From Tolypocladium sp. Sup5 PDA-1 (taxonomy: Eukaryota > Ascomycota > Sordariomycetes > Hypocreales > Ophiocordycipitaceae), in assembly GCA_000750105.3 (NCBI GenBank), contig JPHH03000026.1:310001-374000 (forward strand): 64,000 nucleotides of DNA, given 5' to 3'. Of the stretch, positions 35,096-45,902 are shown in pieces (the stretch's first letter is position 1; each line of letters opens with the position of its first letter). The position numbers and the translations under genes were made by a program. A model generated the notes under the pieces. It did not search any database and was not told where the DNA came from. It saw nothing but the letters and a program-made list of their open reading frames with translations.

Positions 35096-36265
35096 GGCTA
35101 TGATGGCCAACCAGACTTGTGAAGTATTAGTAGCTTTATTAGAGGAAATGGCATCCCCCGCGAGGCAAGAGGTGTAGCCGTGTGCAAGTGCAAGTGGAGT
35201 TGGTGTGATGTGATAGCTGAGCTTCACGGGCGAAGAATAGGACATTTCTTAATATCTCCCAACCTGCCAAGCCTAAGGTACCTCTCTGGTAGAATGTCAA
35301 AGCTCCAAGCCTACGAAGTAGGCCTGTCCAATTAAGCCTTCGGGCTCCGGGCGAAGTCAACAAGAGCCGGTGGCCCGGCATTTTGGAGTCTGTCCGGGGC
35401 CCCGCGCACTCGCCCCCGGATTTTGGCGTACCTTGCCGTCCGTGGACCGTCGAGCTGCCCGGTCGGACCACTGAGCATTCACGAGATTGCAATTTTCTGC
35501 GGTGTTGGTTAGGTGCCTGTTTCGTCTTATGGAAGGGTCGGCTTTACGAACCGGCACAGGCTGGCTGGGACTGGTTCATGGCTGCCATGGCCTCACCCGA
35601 CGTCAACCTCGGCACCGCACCCCGCACATATTGAAGGCCCGGAGTTTCCAGAAGACGTGCCACACGACCAGATTCATCGTCGAGAGTTGAGAATAGTTAC
35701 CGAATGCCACATCCGTAATAAGCCTGCCTCTGTTGGAGAGGCGGCAACTCGCGGGATGTCCCGGTAACGGATCAAGCCAGAGTGCTGCATCGTACCTCAG
35801 CCGGTAGGTCGGACTCGTATTCGTATCTTGTCGGAGCCGTGTTCCACACCGCACCGAGACGCCGCGTGGAGGTCAGCCACCTCGGTACAGAGCCCTGCGC
35901 TTACATGAGTCGTCGAGGACACGCTGGAACAGCAGAAACAGGCCAAAGGATCCCATCCATCACATGAAAAAGCGGATGCTTGCACCGGAATCTCGGAATG
36001 CCTCCGGCCGTGGTGGCGCCACTCGCACCCGGCCCAGCAAGCCAGCACGGCTCCATTGGATGTAAGTTGTCAGTGCATCCGTGCCTGTCTGTACGGGTAC
36101 AACTAGAACCCCATAAACGCCACAAGCAGCATCGTAACTGACTGCCTCGGAGCGACAATGCCATCTGGCATTTATTGTCCCGGCGATGAATGAAAGAAAG
36201 AAAAAAAAAGTTTTGTGACATCTGTTCATATCTTGTGGGGGGCTGCACTTGACAAGCTGGTAATT

Positions 36266-36310
36266 AGTACTCCGTACGTCCGTACTCCGTATGTCCGTAC
36301 TCCGTACTCG
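36266..36310. repeat. 15-nt tandem repeat, three imperfect copies
   Basis: Units at 36266, 36281 and 36296 follow the pattern CGTACTCCGTAYGTC with one or a few changes each. It lies about 570 nt upstream of the P450 reductase start. GTACTCCGTAC-type words are frequent in fungal intergenic DNA and also appear near 3300, 6770 and 34808. Confidence 0.8.
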
Positions 36311-36883
36311 AACTCCGACAGTCCCCGACTCCCCGGAGCCAGACGCAACCCAGGGCGGCGACGACGGGGTTTAGCCGTATTCGGACATCGAGTCAGCCGA
36401 CGGGAGCCAGATCTCAGCGTGGTGCACTGGTGGCCCCTGAGGTGGACACCGGTGACTGTTCGATCCCTTCGGACCAACATTTCGAAGGCAGTTTGCTCTC
36501 CAAGCATTCGCAATTGTGTTCCGAGGCCAGACGCCGCTGCAGGAACCCTCGCTGCAAGCTGTCCTCTGCCGAAAACCGACACGCTCCGTGGCGCGATATC
36601 GCAAGGCGGCCCAGTGGAGTGTCTGCCGGGGTCCATATCCGCTCCACGGGATCCTCCACAGCACCCCTCCGAAATTTGCCAGATCAACCGCCTCAGGTCC
36701 TCGACCACCAGCCCACTCTTCCCAACTCACCTCCTCCACCCTCGCTCTGCCTCATCCTCCAGCCTCTGCCTCCGGTGACGCGACGCCAGCGACACACGAC
36801 CATCGGCCCGGCGACTCTGGCGGTCGAGCGAGCGCTCCGTTCCCTCTCTGCGCTCCGAATCAGCCTGTGCGAACTCGCCCACC

Positions 36884-39077
36884 ATGGCCGAACTCGACAC
36901 CCTCGATCTCATCGTCCTCGCGGCGATCCTGCTCGGCACCCTCGCCTACTTCACCAAGGGCAAGTACTGGGGCGTCGTCAAGGACCCCTATGCGAGCGCC
37001 TTCGCCAACGCCAATGGCGTAAAGGCCGGGCGCACGAGGAACATTGTCGAGAAGCTCGAGGAGACGGGCAAGAACTGCGTCATCTTCTACGGCTCTCAGA
37101 CCGGTACCGCCGAGGACTATGCCTCCCGTCTGGCCAAGGAGGGCAAGAGCCGCTTCGGCCTCGACACCATGGTCGCCGACCTGGAAGAGTATGACTTTGA
37201 CAACCTCGACGCCATCCCCGACGACAAGATCATCATGTTTGTCCTGGCCACCTACGGCGAGGGCGAGCCCACCGACAACGCCGTCGAGTTCTACGAGTTC
37301 ATCTCCGCCGACGACGTCTCCTTGTCCGAGAGCAACGACCCTGCGCTCGGCAACCTCAACTATGTCGCGTTTGGCCTTGGCAACAACACCTACGAGCACT
37401 ACAACTCCATGGTTCGCAACGTCGACAAGGCGCTCCAGAAGCTGGGCGCTCACCGCATTGGCGACGCTGGCGAGGGCGATGACGGTGCCGGAACCATGGA
37501 AGAGGATTTTCTGGCCTGGAAGGACCCCATGTGGGCTGCGCTGGCATCCAAGATGGGCCTCGAGGAGCGTGAGGCTGTCTACGAGCCAATCTTCGGCATC
37601 GTCGAACGCGACAACCTGACCCCCGAGTCCTCCGAGGTCTACCTCGGAGAGCCCAACAAGATGCATCTCGAGGGTACCGCCAAAGGTCCCTTCAACGCCC
37701 ACAACCCCTACATTGCGCCCATTGTCGAGTCTCGCGAGCTGTTTTCGGCCAAGGACAGGAACTGCCTCCACATGGACATTGACGTTAGCGACTCCAACCT
37801 TGCGTATCAGACCGGCGACCACATTGCCATCTGGCCCACGAACCCCGGTGAAGAGGTTGACCGATTCCTGGACGTGATTGGCTTGACGGAAAAGAGGAAC
37901 GAAGTCATCAGCGTCAAGGCTCTGGAGCCGACGGCAAAGGTCCCGTTCCCGGCTCCCACGACGTACGATGCCATCATCCGGTACCACTTGGAAGTTTGCG
38001 CCCCGGTGTCGCGCCAGTTTGTCTCCACACTTGCTGCTTTCTCCCCCACGGAAGAGATCAAGGCCGAGATGACCAGACTGGGCAACGACAAGGACTACTT
38101 CCACACCAAGACGGGTCCCCAATTCTACAACATCGCTCGACTCCTGGCCACGGTCGGAAAGGGCGAAAAGTGGTCCAATATTCCCTTCTCGGCTTTCATC
38201 GAGGGATTGAACAAGTTGCAGCCCCGTTACTACTCGATTTCCTCCTCGTCGCTTGTCCAGCCCAAGAAGATTTCCATCACCGCCGTTGTTGAGTCGCAGA
38301 TGATCCCTGGGCGAAAAGATCCCTTCCGTGGTGTTGCGACCAATTATCTATTCGCCTTGAAGCAGAAGCAGCATGGCGATCCCAACCCGGAGCCATTCGG
38401 CCAGACGTACGAGATTACAGGCCCGCGCAACAAGTATGATGGAATCCACGTCCCTGTTCACGTCCGCCACTCCAACTTCAAGCTGCCTTCGGACCCTGGC
38501 AAGCCCGTCATCATGATTGGGCCAGGTACCGGCGTTGCGCCGTTCCGAGGTTTCGTCCAGGAGCGCGCCAGGCAGGCACAGAATGGTGCCGAGGTTGGCC
38601 GAACGCTCTTGTTCTTTGGCTGCCGCAAGAGTACAGAAGACTTCATGTACGAGTCTGAGTGGGCGGTAGGTCAACGATTACTGACAAGATTGGAACGTTA
38701 AAGTTGCTGACCGCGTGCGCAGGAATACAAGAAGGCTCTCGGCGACAATTTCGAGATGATCACGGCATTTTCTCGAGAAGGCAACAAGAAGGTCTATGTC
38801 CAGCACCGACTCAAGGAGCGGGCAAAGGAGGTCAACGAATTGCTGACACAGAAGGCCTTCTTCTACGTTTGCGGTGACGCGGCCAACATGGCTCGTGAGG
38901 TCAACACAGTCCTTGCCCAGATCATCGCCGAGGGACGTGGCGTGTCAGAGCAGAAGGGCGAGGAGGTGGTCAAGCACATGAGAGCAGCGAACCAGTACCA
39001 GGTACGTCCCCCACTCCGAAGCAGTACGCGCACCTTTCTAACCAACGCGCGCTTTACAGGAGGATGTTTGGTCCTAG
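36884..39077 (+). CDS. NADPH-cytochrome P450 reductase
   Basis: Exons 36884-38665, 38723-39001 and 39060-39077 give 692 residues, the usual length. An N-terminal anchor (about 8-24) holds it in the ER membrane facing the cytosol. The FMN flavodoxin domain has FYGSQTGTAEDYA (68-80) and LATYGEGEPTDNA (121-133). The FAD domain has RYYSISSSS and the connecting helices. The NADPH domain has GPGTGVAPFRGF, FFGCRKSTEDFMY and YVCGDAANMAREV, and the C-terminus ends EDVWS with the conserved aromatic stacking on FAD. The last exon encodes only EDVWS, so the second intron is essential for that residue. It passes electrons from NADPH to P450s such as the CYP51 and CYP61 sterol enzymes, and to detoxification P450s. 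The ATG context ACCATGG is strong. Yeast name NCP1, Aspergillus cprA. Confidence 0.98.
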
Positions 39078-39331
39078 ATTATCAAGCGTCTCATTCCGGG
39101 GAGGTTAAAGTGGTGTGGATGCATGGCGGGTTTATGACCGGGGGCGGCGTTTCTTCTTAGGAGCGACCTCTCCCTCTATTTCCATTATTAATGCGTGCCA
39201 AACACCATCTACATAGAAAGTTTCTTTATTAGGATTTCGGGGCTGGGAGGCGACTTGGAGATATTGCCGACCCTGCGTCGTGGGCATATTTTTGGTGTAA
39301 ATCGTCACGCTACTCTGCAGACAGACATACT

Positions 39332-39360
39332 TCGTACCTACCTAGACGGCTAGGTACCTT
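39332..39360. repeat. ACCTACCTAG palindromic patch
   Basis: The sequence CGTACCTACCTAGACGGCTAGGTACC contains inverted ACCTA/TAGGT words, related to the patch at 11566-11602. Confidence 0.55.
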
Positions 39361-42300
39361 ACCTTGCAGCTTCCAGGTTCTACCCAAAGTTTGACCTTCA
39401 CCTTAACCTTCGGAAGGAAGTATGGAAGTAATGGCCATGGATACCTGGCTGGCCACCCTTAAAATCTCGCCCGGCACCAACACATCCATCTCTTCTTCCT
39501 TGGTCCATCCATCCACAGACACATACGTTCTACCAGCATCACTTTGCATCATTTTCCATCCATCTCTTCCCTGGCACTTCACACTAGGAGCATTGTTTTT
39601 CCTGCCAGGTTTGCCTCCTTCTCCCCTTCTACCCCCCATCCCGCGGTACATGTTCGAGATTCTGGCCTATTACAATTCCGTCAACAGAAATGGAGATTAC
39701 AGAAGACCGAGGCCCTCCATGCAAACGAGCATACGCAGCTCATACCACTCGTTGAGGTTGAAAATTGCTTGGACATCCCTAGCTTTCGCAGCTCGTACCT
39801 CTTATTAATATTCAATACTGCTTCGATATCCCTGGCTTTCCAAAGACCATGCAAGCCATGATGAATACCAGCGGTAGGTCATCTCCTAACCAACCTCCTT
39901 CAAGATATGTCCTAACTCTAAGAGACCACGGCACACTTCGTACCTCTCGTGCACTCGAGATTCCGATAGCACAGGTCAACATACTCGATCTCCGGTTACG
40001 CATTTTCAAGGCCTCGGTAACATGATGGTTCTCGAAGGTCACTGGCGGAGGTCACTGGCGGAGGAACCTGGTCAATAGCATCAATCGCGTTCTGAGAGGT
40101 ACCTTGTAATAGAGAGGAACGGAGAGGAACGGCAGGAATAGCGAGGAACTGCAAGGAACAAGGGAAATATGGGGAAATACAAGGTTAGAGCCTTCGCACA
40201 CTAGAAGGGATCAATCACGCGACAATCGATGATCTATACGAATATTTTCTTGAGGATTGACACTCCAACAAGTAATGACAGTGCCATATCCCTGCACCCT
40301 AAGGTACGGCTACAGCCGTCGTGCAACAGCCAGCAATCTCCCAAACATGCAGCATCTGTGGGGTAGCAAGGTTCAGCCTCAACTCAACCCCCTTCCAGCA
40401 GCGCCGACATCATTCGCATTGAAAGATCGACGGGGGTTAGTCCGTACGAGAGCTGCCGACTGCCGAAATCCGCCGCTCTACGAATCATCGTCGTCCAGGA
40501 GCCTTGTTTCAATCCGACACGGCGGGTGGCGTCTTCTCTCTTCCCCCCGTCTAGTTCCAGACCAAAGCCCTGCCTGTCGTCATTGCTTTTTCAGAGCTCA
40601 TTCGGGTTTGGATCACACTCGGCGCGCACGTCGTCTCCCTTGCGTCAGAGAAGTGGTCAACAACTCGTGCTGTTTGACCCATCAACCCTCCTATCGCTGC
40701 CGCAGCAAACTAGCGATGAACCCGTAGACCGACGCCAGCGCCAAGCAAGAACGAGTGATGCGTCTCCCGGGGGCTGCTGATCCGCTTCAGCTTCGGCCAG
40801 CACCGTGAAATGCCTCCTGGCGGTCTTCGGGAACTCTCTTGGGAATGGCACTCGTTTCAATGACACACAGAGGGGCAAAATTGCGAGGGCGGTCCCGTTC
40901 TGTTGGGCAATGACCGACAAGCTTTGGGGCATGTCTCATTGAGAGGAATGTCTGGTACGTCTTGTTCTCGCCTTGCTGGCCCGCAGCAAAAAGCAACCCC
41001 TCACCTTGGGATAGTAGATGAACATTGGATCGTCTCATGGGCAAAGAAAACAGCCCACGGCAGTTTGCGCAATGATGTCCGAGCTGCCGTCTTGCACTCT
41101 CCTGCTGCGACGTTGCGGGCCAGCACCCCAGGCACAATCCGCAACCTCATTCCCTGGGCTGTACGGGGTCAGCGTCGAGCCTCAAACGGAGAATCCTCAT
41201 TGGCTTGGGACAATGTCCATGCGACTTGCAGCATGGCGCCGCTGCCATGATGCTGGTTCGCTGGTTGCCCCTGGCTGTGCCCCAGGTGAATCACGGGGGG
41301 CAGTGTCGCAGAGGCAGCAAAAAGTAACGACAGGGAGCGACGGAAACGTCGACTGCAACATATCCATCATGTTTCCCATTTAGGAGCCGCTCATCCCACT
41401 CTGCGTGGAGCCGTCTTCTAGGTCCTGTCTTGTAATGCTTCCAAAGGCTCATTGACGCATGGCTGTGGTGTAGTCAGCCATCTCCTCTATCATATTACCA
41501 TCCCTTGTTCAGTATTCTTACGTCTGTTTTCTGCAAGAGTCGTTGCGTTTGCATTCGTCCATCACACCGCCTTGGTACTAGGAGCGTTGATTCGTCGATC
41601 GGAAGAACAACATCGACGAACAGGCGTGGCCACCATCGGGATTTCGAGGCGGAAGAGAAGCCCAACATCTGCTATCAGTCTCATGAACGGGAGAAAGGGG
41701 TGGCGTTTGAGCCTTTGAAGATCTGGGAAACGAACGGGTATCTGCATCTTACCACTCTCGCCGGTCTATTGATCCTCCAGCCGTCGTTTGCTTTCGCCAC
41801 AGCCGCTGTGCCAGGAAACAAGAACAGAAGAAAGCTCCAGGACGACCGCCGGTTGCTCAGCCCGCATCATCTCGGCCATCTGGGTTGTTTGGGACGTCCC
41901 TGAATTGGACCTGCCGAAAGTTGGGGATACGGAAAGCAGTAATCCACGTCCGTCGTCGATCGGTCGCTGGCATCGTGGGCAAGGGAGGCGGAAGCGGAGT
42001 CGTCGACGCACGTGGCACGGTTGCTGTTCTTGCAGAAGGGAAGGACACGTTGGAGGGCGTCAAGGTCGGTCACCTCGTACTGACAGATAAGACGAGCATC
42101 AGAGCAGTTCAGCCTGCACCTGCACCTTGGCCAGCGGCAACGGATATCGTGGGCAAGGACGAAGTGAGGAGAACGCTCGCATTGCGGGGTGGCAATTCAG
42201 GTCTACATCGCATGCTGCAGTGAATATCGCAGACTCAGGGGCATCTCCTCTACTGCCGGAAGGCACTCAGCCCGGGGAACTGCCAGCACACGGCGGGACG

Positions 42301-42661
42301 GGAGCCACCAAGCAGACGGGAACCGGAAAGTCGACTGCTGTTGAGCACTGCAACTGCAACTGCACCTGCACCTCGCTGCGCTGCGCTGAATCTAGGTACT
42401 GAACCGACAGCACTCGTCAGCACTGTGCTGAACTGGAGGGCGACTGGGCTGCCGCGTCTCCGCGTCGCTGTTGTTGACTCTGACTTCCGTCATCGCTCGG
42501 CTCGCGTCATTCTTCACTTTTCATCCCTCTCTCCTCCATCCGAGCCTTCACAGCGCAGGGCCACCCGACAAATAGCTTACCTGCGTCCTTTCCATCTCCT
42601 TCCTCGCTTCCTTGGACCCAGCATCGCAATTACCTTCCCGCCAGCAGCTTTTAAGCATTAG

Positions 42662-43537
42662 GTAAGTCGGCTCGCTTCCTCGTCGTCTGCTCCTCTTGGT
42701 CAAGACTCTTCCCTCTCCGTCTTGTCTCTTCTCCTTTTCCTGTCTTCACAGCATCACCACGGGCCAACAAACCGCCTCTCCCCGATTTTTTGTGCCAAGC
42801 CGATCGATCTCTTTCGAAGCCCGATCTTGCTCGATAGCTTGTTCTATCTTACTTACTCTCGCTTCATCTCAGTGGTTGTCTTGGGAGCAACATTTGCCTT
42901 CGTCAGCCACGAGCCCGTTTGCACCATCACGTCAGGTAGTCGGGAAGAAGCGACAAGGTCAGTCATCCCGTGTCTGATACTCCCTCCTCTGGTTCCATCT
43001 CGAGCTGTCTCTGCACCGTCCTTGGTGTTGCCACTGCCCCCTACCCCTTATGCCACCGTCCCTCGGTTCTTGACGCGTTTCACTTCACCTCTTCTATCCG
43101 ACTCTGGAAACTCTGTTTCCGCTGTCCTCTGTGCTGCTCCGTCCAGCTCTGCACCCCATCCCATGCTGGCTTCGATCTGCAATCAAGGGCCGCTTTGCTC
43201 ATTGCCCTGTACAGATCTCTGTTCCACTGTCGGATCGTTTCCATCTCCAACCATCCTTCGAAGCGAATCTGTGGCTCTTGGAGTAAGTCTCAGGGCCCCC
43301 GTCGCGCTGGAAACGGGTCACTTCAGCTGTCGAAGCAGCATTCTCGATGGCGGAAGAGGAGGGCTCCCTTCTCGCAATCATTTGCACTGTCATCCTCATG
43401 ATCATCATTCGCCGCCTCTAGTCAGCCCCCGAAACACCCCATCCTCAGAGCCTATTCTGCCCGCCCGACGCTCTAAGAAAGCTTCATGTCGCTCTGCACA
43501 ACAAGACAAGATCATGGCTAACATTTCTCTCCCACAG
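42662..43537 (+). other. Probable 5'-leader intron of the RRM gene
   Basis: A strong donor GTAAGT at 42662 and an acceptor CCCACAG ending at 43537, with a branch-like GCTAAC at 43517-43522, frame an 876-nt CT-rich segment ending 45 nt before the chosen start codon. Either one long or several shorter introns are possible. Inferred from signals only. Confidence 0.5.
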
Positions 43538-43582
43538 GCAACCCACAAGTCGTATCATCATCAGACTTTGACAGACCACAAC

Positions 43583-45521
43583 ATGGACGCGAGCACCGGC
43601 CTCGCCGCCCCCTACCCCGCCAACCCAGCTGGGCGCAATGTCCATGGCCATGGCCCTGCCCACGCGGGTGTCGACCACATGATGAGCCAGTTTGCCGGTC
43701 TCGCTCTTGGGGGTATGGGAATGCCCAACAACTCCGGCCCGCTCCCCATGGGACCAGGCCACTTCATGGTTGGATCCGATGGACAGTTTGTTCTTGCTCC
43801 AATGCCTGCTGCTCAGCCCATGGGCATGGGCCACGCCCAGGACAACCCTTACAACAATTTTGCAATGCCTGCTGGTGGCTATGGCGGCCCTTATGTCGGC
43901 CTCCCCATGCCCCTCATGCCCTTCACCCCGGGTCGAACCAACTCTGGCCAGCCCCGCATGGAGCGTGGCAACTCTGATGTTCCTGGACTTGAGAATCGCC
44001 GTGGTTCGTACTCTACCACGGAGTCGACCCCAGCGACCCCCTTTTACGGCGCTATGTCTCAGCGCGACGGTGGCCCTCGCGTTGCCAGCCTCGATCGCTC
44101 TGCATACACGACGCCATCTCCTCAGCAGATGGGTCTCGCCAACCTCCATGCGGACCCTGCCAAGTCGGCCATTGCCACGGTGTCCGACCGCACCATTGAC
44201 GAGCTCCTGAAGAAGGAACCTGCCGTCCCCAGAGCTGTTCCGGCCGTCTTCACCCCCCCTGGTCAGATGAAGAGCCTTGAGCAGAGCCTTGAGAACCGCA
44301 TCCCTGGCAACCGGAACGTGTACATTCGTGGGCTTCACCCAACAACCGATGACGGATTGCTCTACGAATTTGCCTCGCGGTTTGGACCTGTCGAGACCTC
44401 CAAGGCCATCATCGACACCAACACTGGAGCGTGCAAAGGGTACATTCATGCCCACCCAGGACGAATTCCATGAAGCTAACGGCTTGCAGCTTCGGCTTTG
44501 CCAAGTTCTGTGAGGTCCATGATTCCGAGTTGTGCATTCGTGGCTTCCACCGCCTGGGATATGAAGTTGGATTCGCACGAGTAAGTCGCGTACCCTGCCA
44601 TCACGATGATGTGTGCTAACCATGTCAGGAATCCTTCAACTCGAGGCTCAAGGCCGAAGGCGATGAAGGTTCCACCAACTTGTACATCTCCAACTTGCCC
44701 AAAAGCTTGACTGAGGTGGTAAGTCTACACTTTGCAAAGCCTTCCAATCACATTGTGCCCAATTGACACTCTGCAGGAACTCGCCACCATCTTCCTCGGT
44801 TACACCATCCTGTCCAGCAAGATCCTTCGAGACAGTATGGGTAACAGCCGTGGAGTTGGCTTTGCTCGGTATGCTCAAATCTCCATTGCAGACTGGGACA
44901 CTTCGACTAATATATTGCCCGCTAGATTTGAGTCCCGCGACATCTGCGATGAGGTGATCCGAAAGTTCAACGGTGTGAGCATCGGCGAGGAGGCCCTCCT
45001 CATGAACATTCGCTATGCCGACACTCCAGCTCAGAAGGAGCTCAAGCGCGTTACCGCCGAGCGTCGTCAGTTCCGCACGAACGAGTACAACATTGGCGCC
45101 TACGGCACACCCCTTGTGGGCATGAGCCCGACCTTGTATGGCCAGCAGTCGCAGTGGCGACGCACGCTTCCAATTCGAAGGTGAGTATTTCTTGGACCCA
45201 CACTGCAGCAACGTTTTCTAAGCGACCCCATTTTCAGCGGCATTTCGACGTCGTCGAATGATGATGGCAACGTGATGAGACACTCGGGAGCCCGTCGTGG
45301 ATTTTCCGAGTATGCTCCACGTCTTAGCATCTTCAGCACGTACTAACCTCTTGATCAGGACGGCCACGAGCGCGAGCGCGGACGCTGTTTCTACCCCCAA
45401 CTCCTCGGAGTCTGACGAGGGCGTTACGATTCACGCGGACCCGACCGTCGTCGCCGTCACTGACGAGAGTGTTCAGTCGTCACCATCGGCCAAGGAGGCA
45501 CCGAAGAAGGAGGCTAAGTAA
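43583..45521 (+). CDS. RNA-binding protein with two RRMs (RBMS/MSSP-like)
   Basis: Seven exons: 43583-44439, 44490-44580, 44629-44718, 44777-44868, 44926-45180, 45238-45309 and 45359-45521, giving 539 residues. Every junction is GT-AG and in frame. The N-terminal 240 residues are disordered, rich in Met, Gly, Pro and Asn. RRM1 has RNP2 NVYIRG (245) and RNP1 GFGFAKF (286-292). RRM2 has RNP2 NLYISNL (333) and RNP1 GVGFARF (about 372-378). This tandem resembles RBMS/MSSP proteins, which bind A/U-rich RNA or single-stranded nucleic acid. The tail is Ser/Thr/Glu-rich and ends KEAPKKEAK. The ATG at 43583 (MDASTGLAAPYP) was chosen because an upstream ATG at 43514 lies between a GCTAAC branch site and its CCCACAG acceptor. 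A longer in-frame form back to 42722 is open but probably intronic. Role likely in mRNA control; exact targets unknown. Confidence 0.9.
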
Positions 45522-45902
45522 AGTGTCTTTTGGCGGCCAGATGTGTTGCACTGTCTCTGGCGTATCATGTGTCATGCGCATTGTTTTCGCTTCTTTTAGT
45601 CCTGTTGTTTTGGAGCCGCGGACTCGAGGCATCACAACAGTATTATGCCATCGCGGAACATTTTATGGTCTGAAGATAGCTGATACTACTGATGAGCTGT
45701 GTGAGCAAAGAGGTCCCATTTTATACACCTTGTACTTTAAATTCTAGGGAAGGGAAATTGTGACGGAACAGGGAGGTTATAGCCTGGCATTGTAATGAAG
45801 ATCGATTCATCTTGAGCCACATTTTAACCGGGCATGATGCAATGAAGTACTCCCTGGCCGGTCTTCCTAGTAGTTCCAAAATGGGTATCATGAATTCTTG
45901 AC
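45522..45902. other. Convergent 3' regions of RRM gene and RIO2
   Basis: The 381 bp fit two 3' UTRs. It is AT-richer than the flanking coding DNA and has no recognisable gene. Confidence 0.5.

Larger units (their letters stand above)
34169..36883. other. 2.7 kb intergenic with MITE and repeats, no gene supported
   Basis: Upstream of both TAO3 (minus) and the P450 reductase gene (plus). It carries the MITE at 34540-34790, a 20-nt T run (35076-35095), and a 15-nt triple repeat (36266-36310). Open frames are short and overlapping; none is recognisable. Confidence 0.5.
39078..43582. other. 4.5 kb intergenic/leader region, no additional gene supported
   Basis: Follows the P450 reductase and precedes the RRM gene. 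The right 1.5 kb is CT-rich and probably the transcribed leader. Around 40030-40160 there are degenerate GAGGAACGG and AGGTCACTGGCGG repeats, possibly an old element. Around 39770-39840 two diverged copies of a TTGCTTGGACATCCCTAGC-like word lie about 50 nt apart. Open frames such as 41885-42223 have no recognisable domain. Confidence 0.45.

Noticed and set aside
36860..38122. A 420-codon open frame antisense to the P450 reductase
   Set aside because: It is Val/Gly/Asp/His-rich, a mirror of the codon bias of the sense gene, with no domain. The sense strand is an unmistakable reductase.
41885..42223. 112-codon plus-strand frame with GKGGGSGVVDARGTVAV
   Set aside because: No recognisable domain, no clear promoter or partner exon, and it lies in a gap with equal open frames on the other strand.
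42722..43582. In-frame N-terminal extension of the RRM protein
   Set aside because: Ser/Leu/Pro translation of CT-rich DNA, with branch point and acceptor signals just before the chosen start.
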